A stretch of DNA of 50,511 bases from contig JANTGI010000007.1 in assembly GCA_024762995.1 (NCBI GenBank), forward strand, positions 1 to 50,511, given 5' to 3'. A program made the position numbers and the translations under genes. This DNA is from Saprospiraceae bacterium. Its GTDB lineage: Bacteria; Bacteroidota; Bacteroidia; Chitinophagales; Saprospiraceae. Positions within the stretch are counted from its first letter, which is position 1; every line of letters starts with the position of its first letter. Under the pieces are notes generated by a model. The model was not told the DNA's origin. It was given only the letters and a program-made list of their open reading frames with translations, and searched no databases. This document shows, in pieces, positions 42,946-50,511 of this stretch.

Positions 42946-45900
42946 TTATCTCAATAAAATCACATCTCCCTTGATGGCTTTCCTTTCGCCATCTACACAA
43001 TCCAGTACCACCAAATATACATAAACATCAGCAGGCAGTTTCTTTCCCTTGTACTTGCCATCCCAGCCATGATTTCCTTTTTCTGTAAAGACCTTTTCGC
43101 CCCAGCGACTGAAAAGCGTGATTTGAATATCGCCAAAATCAGGGTTTAAGTTGGCTATTCTAAATAAATCATTCTGACCATCTCCATTGGGTGTAAACGC
43201 ATTGGGAATTTCTATTTCTATATTACATAGTGTCTCGACACTAATCAAAACAGAGTCTATGGCATGGCAACCATTGTTGTCTATCGCATCGACATGATAT
43301 AAGGTGGTTTCTGTTGGAGAGGCGATGGACGTTAGACATTCCGAGCAACTCAAATTTCCGGAAGGAGACCAATGGGCACTCTGGATATTTCCTGTAACTT
43401 CCAATACAATACTATCGCCAATCTGAATGAAACCTGAATTTGGTTGGGTGGAAATAGACGGACTCGGTAGGACTTCCAACAATAGGCAGTACGTACTATC
43501 GCATCCACCTTGACTCATGGTATCCACACAATAAACGCCGGATTCTGTCAAGCTCATGTCATTTAGCATATAGTTTTCGCCGGCACATATTTGTGCGGTG
43601 TCATTGACAACAATGCTGTCCAAAACATTGACTTGGACACATTTTATCTCATAACAACCGGTGGCGTGTTCAATCGTATCACAGTAAACCCCGGCCGCAT
43701 GAACCGTTTGGCCAAATAAAACAATACTAGACCCCTCGCAGATGTCTAAGTTGGAAGTGGTCCGTAAGGTGTCTTCTATTATGGTTACTTGAACACCGAT
43801 TGTATCTTCGCAGCCATCGTTAGTCATCCCTTTTACCGTCAGGTGAAGGCTTTCGGTGGGGGCTATTTGGACGGTAGAGCAGGCGGCATCTTGGCACATG
43901 CCCAGCGTGTTAGGCGTCCAAATATAGGTGTCCGCTCCGCTTACATGAAGTGTCACCGTATCTCCCAGGCAGATGGAGGTATCCGGGCTGATTGTTAAGT
44001 TAACTCCATCAAAAAATAGAACATTCACTTCATCTGTTGAGGTACACGTGCCGTTGGAGACGGTGAGATTAAAAGTGGTGTTGGTCGTTGTCAAAATGGT
44101 TGGGTCGGCTATGTTGGGATCTGTGATTTTTGGAAAACCGGGTGTCCAAGAGATGTCCAAGTTGGCTGCTACATTTGCATTTAAGTGAGCGGTCATTCCT
44201 TGACAAACGGATATGTCCGCACCGGCATCCGCAACGGGAGCGGGCAGGACATTGACGATGACAGAATCGATGTTTTGGCATCCTTTATCATTGGTGATAG
44301 TAACGATATAAAGCCCGGTATTCAAGGGGCTGACCATTTGAATTTGTTGCTCGGGGGCCGTGATGCCTTCTCCTTGCCACTGGTAAGAAAGCGCATCTGA
44401 AGCGACCAAGGTCGAGATATCCCCTTGGCAAATTTGCTCATCAGCGGACCAAATTCTCGGTTTAGGAAGGACGGTTATCTCGTATTCGTAAGAAACTAAG
44501 CAATCGGCATTGTCCTTTAAAATAAGCATATAGGTCACGGCATTAAAGGATTCATTGACTTGCGTAAAATGAGTTTCTGCGCAAGTCAAGCACTCGATGC
44601 CGGTATTATTTTCCCATTGGTAGCTGTGTCCTGCGAGTGCGGGGCGACCGATGGATAAGGTCTCTCCGGAGCAAATCGTATCTGTCTTGACGCTTGGATA
44701 CACGATGGGTGTTTGTACCTTGCCCACAGTGGGTGCGCAAACACAATTTTCGGGACTTCCAATGACCATCATCAATTTACATATATCTGCCGGGTCAATA
44801 GCTTGCGCAAAAATATCTAAATAGGTCGCATCGCCTTGGTCTAAATATTTATCAAAACTAAAGGATTGCAGGAAAACATCACTTGCCGAAATCGTCCCGT
44901 CTCCATCTTCATCAAGATATAATTTAGCAATAATTGGTGAATAATTCAAAATGCCTAAATTTTGGACATTCATCGAAAGGTTGACTAATTGATCATTGCC
45001 GTCAATAGGTATTGCCACGAAGGAGGAGATGGAAAAAATAGGTTTTTCAATATCAATAGTGGCGACTTGTGCACCGGTTTGGACTTTGATGGTGCAATCT
45101 TGATTAGTACTGACGCACAGCGTATTAGCTAGAGAAGTGGCATAAAAAGGGATGCCTACTGTTTGACAATCTTGTCCTAAAAATCCGGTTACTTTAAAGG
45201 CTAAATTCGCGGTAGTGACACCTTGCGGCAAATTCCATTCCAATTCATTGCCATTGATGGTTGGTTGGCAATTGGGTAGGCTGCCGGAGCAGGAATTGGG
45301 GACGAAAGAGACGTTAGGTGGGAGTTGAGCAAATAGATGGTCTTGGCTGCCCGTTGTGTCAGAAAAACTTAAGTGGACCATGATGGAGAGACTGTCCTGA
45401 CAACCGGGATTTCCATCTGTCCCAATAGTCATTGAGGTGGTGTAAGGGGTGGAAACATTTTCTACTTGTAGTGCTTCACCAATCTTTGCGACGGTATTAG
45501 TTGGCAGGTTGCATATTTTTTTGGCAGAAGCAGAGTAAATAATGAAGGAACCTGAGATGAAATCACAAGTTGTTAATGTCTTAAAACGGATTGTTACCGA
45601 ATTTGCCGGGTCTGCCTGAACGCCAGGAAGCCCATGTGCTTGGAGTGTGTCCAAAGCATCGGTGACCGACCATTGGTATTGATCGTTACCTAGGTCGGCG
45701 GGGTCACTGACGGGGACAAAGTTGCCACTACCGCCGGGCCATTCCATTTCGCTGGTGCCCGTTTGTATCATTAGACCGGGAGGGAGTTGGGCTTTTACTT
45801 TTACGCCAAAAACAGCACCTAAGCCGGCATCAAAAACTTTTACATAAGACCAAGGCATCTCTTCGCAAAGTCCTGCAGAAAGGGCCATGCTATCCGGTAT

Positions 45901-48900
45901 TAAGTCGATGACGCCCGGCGGTGAAGTAATTTTACATGTTTTTATTGAGGAGGCGCAAGGTTCTTCCAAGGGGTTGGTGTAAGGTGTGCAACTCCACCCA
46001 TATTGCATGTGTACATCAACGGGGTCGCACTGATGATTAATTGCCGTTAAGGTAAGGTGCATTGTATCGCATTGGAGGATAGAGTCTAGTTGGAAAATGC
46101 CATTTTGTTCCATGATTTCTTGACCGGTAAATTGGTCGAATAGCCGGTAGTTGTCCATCGAATTGCCTACGGTGTAGGGGCGAATCCAGACATTGGGGGC
46201 ATCTGTTATGACGACATGCGGACATTGAAAATCCAAAATATTACTTATCGAAATGCCCCAAGAAACACTATCGCTTAATGCTAACTTGTCACAGAGATCA
46301 AAATCTAAGTTTAATGACGGGTGTTTGCCGGTCAGTCTCATGCGAAAAGTACTGTCTATTTGTTCATGGTAATCACTATTTTGCGGAAGCAGTTCACTGG
46401 TGAGTTCGCCTAGAAAATTGGTACCACCGATAAATTGGCACCCGGAGTTTTTGTAATTTAAGCGTAAGCGAACATATACATTATCATCCCAAAACAATTC
46501 CGGAAGGTCACTTTCGTTGAAAATATAAAAACCGGTGACATCTTCATTGGGATAGGAAACCATAGCCGGCTCGATGGAGCTATAATGTATAACCGTAGAG
46601 TCCAAAATGTACTGACCGTTTAAGGTGGCAAACTCTATGTAGGCGTTGGTGAGTTCCAGACCTTCGATTTGGGGGATTTTGATTTGTGTTAGGTTGGCGG
46701 TTTTGCGATATTCGTTGGGAAAGAAATTGGGGAATACACCATAATAAAACGGTAGAGCAAGCCCTTCATCAGAAGTCCCGCCACCACAAATATCAACGGT
46801 GTTGGCAAATCCATCTTGCGCAAAGCAAGTGATATTGGCGACATCCAAGACGGCTTCTTTGCAATTACAAGCAAACAAATCTTCTTTCGCCGGGAAGGGC
46901 TCGTTGGCTAAGAAGATAGTAGGAGCCAGATTCAAACTAAAAAAACCAAAGGCGGAACCATTGTTAAAATTGTAATTGATGCGATAATCTGCTTCAAATA
47001 AAATAGAATCTCCCTTTTCATATAGATAATTGACCGGTACATTGCCGCCGGCAGATGCCAATGAAGACGGAGAAATATCGTAGTAGTACAGCAAGGTTTG
47101 ACCCGATAGGGTAGCGGGCTCTCCGTCAGGAACTATGGGGCAGGTGTAGTAGGTATTTTCACTTTTGTCATAAATGCGGATGGCTTTCGCAAAATTTTGG
47201 AATCCGCTTACCGGGTTGAGCAGTTTTTTTATTTCTTGGGCCTTTAGATTGACTTGGACCCCAAAAGAAGAATCTACTCCTATCCTTAATTCCAGATAGC
47301 CGTTGGAAAAGGCTGTTGATGGCAAGTCCGTAATGATAATTGCTTGAACATCAGCGTGTAAGCTATCGCCTGCGACTGCTCGGTCACGCCGGATGTTGTT
47401 CAGGTCTAAGCTGCCGTTTAAATCCGGCTCATGGTTGTCATCGTTATCCGCCTGTCCCAATGTAGTCCGGTAAAAATCAAAAGTATAAGAAGCATAACCC
47501 GCTACCGTATCCACACATAAACCGGCGATATCCGCATCGAATGTGCTGGTTTTGTTGTTGCAATATTGGATGTTACAAGCAGATTGGCAAGCAGAATCGA
47601 GAAGTAAAGTCGTTTCTAAGGTGATATTGGCTCCGTTGGTTACTTTAACGCATCCCGCTTCACCTACACAGATAAATGAGCAGGAACTCCATAGACTATC
47701 TTTGGGTACCGTGATATGCGGGTAGCATACGGTATCCAACGCAAAGAAAACCGGTAAAGCGACAAAACCCGCTGAATCCACTATCGGTGTGGGATACTCT
47801 AAGGTGATGTGTGTGATGTCTCCGGAAGAGTCGATATCTATAGTGGCGGCCGGAGTGCCATTAAAGCTCCAGTCTATCGGCTCTTGGATAGTCATTCCGC
47901 AAGGTAAATCAATGGCTAAGTTCAAGATGCCCGATAAACTGTCCAAAAAAGGACTGGCTACATGAAATTTAATGGTTTGGTACTGGCCATCTTGAAGGGG
48001 GGCGGCTTCTATCGATGAGAGTAATAAATTGGTGGGTTGTACGTCATGTTTGGGAATGACATGGTAGGTGTCGTCAGGAATGGTGCAGTCTTTATAGTAG
48101 GAGCCGGAATATGCCCAGTATAGACCTTCTTGGAGACAAAGACCATCCTTACAAACATTCATGTCCCATAGGATGGTTACTGTCTCTCCGGCTTCAATAC
48201 TTGGCACGGTGAAAGACATGGTGGTGTAGCAATTCTCAAAAGGAGTGCAGTAAGGCTCTATTTTGGACGCAAAAACAGTCGAAATAGACAGCGTATCTCC
48301 GTTTTTAATCATGCGAGCATCTCGTTCTAAGAAATATTCACCAAATTTTAGGGGCTCAAATTCTATCAAAATATTGCCGGCATCATTATAAGGGCTATGG
48401 TTGGTGATGGATAGACTTTGAGTGATAGGATCCGTACTACAATAACAAGTCGGTTGTATGACCGTAGAGTCAAAAGTAAGAATGTCGCCCAATTCCGTAT
48501 TCAAATCAATATAAACAACGGCATTAAAATCGAAAGTCCCACAATTTTGATTATCGCATCCCCAGTCAAGGTGAAGGTCGGACAGTGCGGCAATTTGCTC
48601 TTGCCCGCATACCAGAATGGTGATTTGTTCCGTGATGATTAGCTCTTCTCCCTGCTCCAATAAATCATCCCCGTCTCCAATATTTTGGAAATCTGCTCCG
48701 TCGAAAGACAATTTTAGTTCGTCGTTAGAAGTGGAAATGTCCGTTCCGGAAGTGGCCGAAATCGCTAAGCCATTATCATGTGTATCCGTGAAAACAAAAT
48801 GATGTACCGGGCCGGGGCGTGTATTCCTTACGGAAAAAGTCCTGGTTATGGTTTGGCCTTTTATCCCATGTAGGATGGGGTCATCTACTTGCGTAAAAAC

Positions 48901-49347
48901 AAGTAAGGATGTTTCCATATCAAATTCTCCGGAGGAGACATTGTGCAACTGACCACCCGTATAGTCTAAATCCAAATTATAGGAAAAGAGTTGTCCGGCA
49001 TCGACACATGCGGATACCGCACAAGGCGCATGAGCCGAAAAAGAGAGCACCACGGAGTTGCCGGCAGGTAAATTTGCCAAATTAAAGACGGGCTGGTTTA
49101 GATCAGAAATATTACCTTCAGTCGCCCCTCCTATCGTCCCGGCCACATAAGCAATTTCGCAGGGGAAATCTAGGTGGACTGTGATGTTTTCGAGTGTACT
49201 GCTCGTGTTATTGGCAATGTTTACTTGAAAGTCCGCTTCATTGCAAGTGAAAAAGTCATCAGGATTTGTAAATGTAATGGATTGGGCAAAAACAGAAGAT
49301 GTGAATAAGACAAAAGCCAAAACATATAACAAGTGGATGTGTTTCAT
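42946..49347 (-). CDS. giant T9SS type B surface protein
   Basis: A 2133-aa protein with a signal peptide (HLLYVLAFVLFTSSVFAQ). About 1560 N-terminal residues are Cys-rich beta modules resembling the N-terminal half of the 2.7-kilo-residue protein (openings such as VTVHLDFPCEIAYVAGT and NTRPGPVHHFVFTDT, DUF11-like). From about residue 1560 there are PKD/Ig-like units (QICQGDIS and SYQWQGEG; VCQGMTAHL; SICLGDTVTLHV) and two short Saprospiria-style modules ending in GCYEIKCVQVNV and GCDSTYCLLLEV. The C-terminus is a type B sorting domain (IEIPNAFTPNGDGQNDLF, FSRWGEKVF, WDGKYKGKKLPADVYVYLV). Exported by the type IX system and probably surface-anchored. It stands alone; a TTG-N23-TATTTTTG promoter lies just upstream. 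Confidence 0.9.
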   Translation of the reverse strand: MKHIHLLYVLAFVLFTSSVFAQSITFTNPDDFFTCNEADFQVNIANNTSSTLENITVHLDFPCEIAYVAGTIGGATEGNISDLNQPVFNLANLPAGNSVVLSFSAHAPCAVSACVDAGQLFSYNLDLDYTGGQLHNVSSGEFDMETSLLVFTQVDDPILHGIKGQTITRTFSVRNTRPGPVHHFVFTDTHDNGLAISATSGTDISTSNDELKLSFDGADFQNIGDGDDLLEQGEELIITEQITILVCGQEQIAALSDLHLDWGCDNQNCGTFDFNAVVYIDLNTELGDILTFDSTVIQPTCYCSTDPITQSLSITNHSPYNDAGNILIEFEPLKFGEYFLERDARMIKNGDTLSISTVFASKIEPYCTPFENCYTTMSFTVPSIEAGETVTILWDMNVCKDGLCLQEGLYWAYSGSYYKDCTIPDDTYHVIPKHDVQPTNLLLSSIEAAPLQDGQYQTIKFHVASPFLDSLSGILNLAIDLPCGMTIQEPIDWSFNGTPAATIDIDSSGDITHITLEYPTPIVDSAGFVALPVFFALDTVCYPHITVPKDSLWSSCSFICVGEAGCVKVTNGANITLETTLLLDSACQSACNIQYCNNKTSTFDADIAGLCVDTVAGYASYTFDFYRTTLGQADNDDNHEPDLNGSLDLNNIRRDRAVAGDSLHADVQAIIITDLPSTAFSNGYLELRIGVDSSFGVQVNLKAQEIKKLLNPVSGFQNFAKAIRIYDKSENTYYTCPIVPDGEPATLSGQTLLYYYDISPSSLASAGGNVPVNYLYEKGDSILFEADYRINYNFNNGSAFGFFSLNLAPTIFLANEPFPAKEDLFACNCKEAVLDVANITCFAQDGFANTVDICGGGTSDEGLALPFYYGVFPNFFPNEYRKTANLTQIKIPQIEGLELTNAYIEFATLNGQYILDSTVIHYSSIEPAMVSYPNEDVTGFYIFNESDLPELFWDDNVYVRLRLNYKNSGCQFIGGTNFLGELTSELLPQNSDYHEQIDSTFRMRLTGKHPSLNLDFDLCDKLALSDSVSWGISISNILDFQCPHVVITDAPNVWIRPYTVGNSMDNYRLFDQFTGQEIMEQNGIFQLDSILQCDTMHLTLTAINHQCDPVDVHMQYGWSCTPYTNPLEEPCASSIKTCKITSPPGVIDLIPDSMALSAGLCEEMPWSYVKVFDAGLGAVFGVKVKAQLPPGLMIQTGTSEMEWPGGSGNFVPVSDPADLGNDQYQWSVTDALDTLQAHGLPGVQADPANSVTIRFKTLTTCDFISGSFIIYSASAKKICNLPTNTVAKIGEALQVENVSTPYTTSMTIGTDGNPGCQDSLSIMVHLSFSDTTGSQDHLFAQLPPNVSFVPNSCSGSLPNCQPTINGNELEWNLPQGVTTANLAFKVTGFLGQDCQTVGIPFYATSLANTLCVSTNQDCTIKVQTGAQVATIDIEKPIFSISSFVAIPIDGNDQLVNLSMNVQNLGILNYSPIIAKLYLDEDGDGTISASDVFLQSFSFDKYLDQGDATYLDIFAQAIDPADICKLMMVIGSPENCVCAPTVGKVQTPIVYPSVKTDTICSGETLSIGRPALAGHSYQWENNTGIECLTCAETHFTQVNESFNAVTYMLILKDNADCLVSYEYEITVLPKPRIWSADEQICQGDISTLVASDALSYQWQGEGITAPEQQIQMVSPLNTGLYIVTITNDKGCQNIDSVIVNVLPAPVADAGADISVCQGMTAHLNANVAANLDISWTPGFPKITDPNIADPTILTTTNTTFNLTVSNGTCTSTDEVNVLFFDGVNLTISPDTSICLGDTVTLHVSGADTYIWTPNTLGMCQDAACSTVQIAPTESLHLTVKGMTNDGCEDTIGVQVTIIEDTLRTTSNLDICEGSSIVLFGQTVHAAGVYCDTIEHATGCYEIKCVQVNVLDSIVVNDTAQICAGENYMLNDMSLTESGVYCVDTMSQGGCDSTYCLLLEVLPSPSISTQPNSGFIQIGDSIVLEVTGNIQSAHWSPSGNLSCSECLTSIASPTETTLYHVDAIDNNGCHAIDSVLISVETLCNIEIEIPNAFTPNGDGQNDLFRIANLNPDFGDIQITLFSRWGEKVFTEKGNHGWDGKYKGKKLPADVYVYLVVLDCVDGERKAIKGDVILLR

Positions 49348-49361
49348 ATCGGTTGCTTTAT

Positions 49362-49395
49362 CAAAAATACATTATAGGTGGAGATAATATTTCAA
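49362..49395 (-). promoter_or_regulatory. promoter of the 2133-aa surface protein gene
   Basis: On the minus strand TTG (49395-49393), 23 bases, then TATTTTTG (49369-49362), 15 bases before the start codon. It fits the Bacteroidota consensus at the long end of its spacing range. Confidence 0.5.
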
Positions 49396-49806
49396 GGTGT
49401 AAAGATATAATTTTTTTTGCAACCGTTGAGTCTGTGGTAAAAGTCGATGGTTTTCTTCTTTGCCAAGTTTTGTTTCGTTCCCTGTTCTTTTTTTTTATTT
49501 GTTTAACCTGCCCGACACTGGTGGGGCGTGCAAGCGTTAAATTGTTGAATCGAATTAATTGATAATCAGTTAGTTATAGAAATCGGCCCGCTTGCTAGGG
49601 CAAGTTGAACAGCACTCCCCCAAAACCAAATAATATCCTACTAAACGAGAGCAAATCTTCCAAGAAGAACCTATTACATTGGGTGTAAATTGGGAATGAT
49701 TATTCAGTTTGTCGCCGGTAATTCAGCTTTAAATCCCTTTGGATTCCCGTTTTTTACCGACCTTTGTCAATGATGAATGCGCCGTGTAAAAAAAAAGACA
49801 GAAGAG
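49396..49806. other. gene-free divergent interval
   Basis: About 410 bases between the giant gene's promoter and the FAH-family gene. It is AT-rich with one small CTTGC/GCAAG hairpin near 49590-49604. No gene, repeat copy or good promoter element was seen. Confidence 0.6.
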
Positions 49807-50406
49807 ATGAAAATAATCTGCATAGGTCGAAATTATATTGACCACGCCAAGGAGTTGAATAATCCCGTTCCAAAAGAACCACTTATTTTTTTAAAACCGG
49901 ATAGCGCCCAGTTATTGCCGGGTAAACCATTTTTTTATCCCAATTTCTCGAAAGAGATTCACTATGAAGGGGAGCTGGTTTTGAAGATTTCTCGCAATGG
50001 ACGACATATTGAGCCACAATTTGCACACAAATACTATGACAAAATCACCGTAGGTATTGATTTTACCGCAAGGGATCTACAACAGAAATTCAAAGAAAAA
50101 GGATGGCCATGGGAATTGGCGAAGGGATTTGATGGGTCGGCAGCCATCGGGCGATTTATCCCAATACCGCCAAGTCCTATTGTTTATTCCTTGCGGAAAA
50201 ATGGCGAACAGGTGCAATGGGGCAACACAAAAGATATGATTTTTTCTTTTGATCAGATTATCTCTTATGTTTCCCGGTTTTTTACATTAAAAATGGGGGA
50301 TTTGGTCTTTACCGGAACACCTTCGGGAGTGGGACCCATTCAGATAGGAGATTCGTTTGAAGGCTTTGTGGGGGAAGAGCAGGTGTTAGATGTGAAAATT
50401 TTGTAG
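49807..50406 (+). CDS. fumarylacetoacetate hydrolase (FAH) family protein
   Basis: A protein of about 199 aa with the FAH fold signature: MKIICIGRNYIDHAKELNN at the N-terminus, IHYEGELVL (metal-binding glutamates), VGIDFTARDLQ, WELAKGFDGSAAIG and the C-terminal GDLVFTGTPSGVGPIQIGD. Small members of this family act as acylpyruvases, oxaloacetate decarboxylases or tautomerases; the exact reaction is not fixed by sequence. The ATG at 49807 is chosen over 49777, because family proteins begin at MKI and it follows an AGAAGAG tract. It is metal-dependent (Mg or Mn) and cytoplasmic. The remaining 105 bases to the window end show nothing. Confidence 0.92.
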   Translation: MKIICIGRNYIDHAKELNNPVPKEPLIFLKPDSAQLLPGKPFFYPNFSKEIHYEGELVLKISRNGRHIEPQFAHKYYDKITVGIDFTARDLQQKFKEKGWPWELAKGFDGSAAIGRFIPIPPSPIVYSLRKNGEQVQWGNTKDMIFSFDQIISYVSRFFTLKMGDLVFTGTPSGVGPIQIGDSFEGFVGEEQVLDVKIL

Positions 50407-50511
50407 TGGATGACACCGAGAAGTATTGTGAACTTTTTTTCTAGTCTTAAATAAGGTAATTGCTAGGTGCTTTGTCTCTGGATGATTAGCACTTTGACGT
50501 GATAAGAATCA

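Overview
The window is a stretch of chromosome from a member of the Bacteroidota, most likely a Saprospiria/Lewinella-like relative; the phylum is well supported, the class is an inference. The evidence is: several very large secreted proteins ending in type IX secretion (T9SS) sorting domains of both type A and type B; SprB-like, SdrD_B-like and cadherin-like repeats; the efp-accB-accC gene order; Bacteroidota-type promoters (TTG, about 20 bp, TAnnTTTG), best seen in front of the initiator tRNA; and few Shine-Dalgarno sequences. It looks like ordinary chromosome: no phage, transposase, CRISPR array or rRNA operon is visible.

Layout. 0-8 kb is redox and sulfur related: a twelve-haem cytochrome c (-), a DUF2157/GDYXXLXY membrane pair (+), a one-haem cytochrome lipoprotein (+), then a divergent pair made of a YeeE/YedE (TsuA-like) sulfur-compound transporter (-) and a membrane-anchored rhodanese (+), with a perfect TGTGA-N6-TCACA Crp/Fnr-type site between them. 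7-12 kb holds a TANGO2/NRDE protein, a DUF3137 membrane protein, a TPR-histidine-kinase-like protein whose phosphoacceptor histidine is replaced by valine, and a rhomboid protease. 12.6-20 kb holds a 1527-aa cohesin/SprB-repeat surface protein, a dodecin, an alpha/beta hydrolase with a TetR-type operator candidate, and a type A T9SS protein. 20-24.3 kb is the efp-accB-accC operon and a thioredoxin-SPOR fusion. 24.3-29.1 kb carries a remnant of a sorting domain and the sucA-sucB operon (2-oxoglutarate dehydrogenase E1 and E2). 29.5-40.1 kb has two tandem T9SS type B surface proteins (about 2690 and 770 aa). 40.4-42.7 kb has a MacB/FtsX-type permease, an orphan biotin carrier protein and tRNA-fMet. 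43-49.3 kb is a third giant type B protein (2133 aa), and the window closes with a fumarylacetoacetate hydrolase family enzyme.

The main themes are central carbon and lipid metabolism (2-oxoglutarate dehydrogenase, acetyl-CoA carboxylase subunits), extracytoplasmic redox and sulfur handling, and roughly 22 kb devoted to T9SS cargo. No T9SS machinery gene and no PorP/SprF partner is present here. The least expected material is intergenic: a mosaic palindromic repeat family with three copies, each lying 3' of a minus-strand T9SS cargo gene, plus CGGT-rich tandem repeats after two plus-strand genes.
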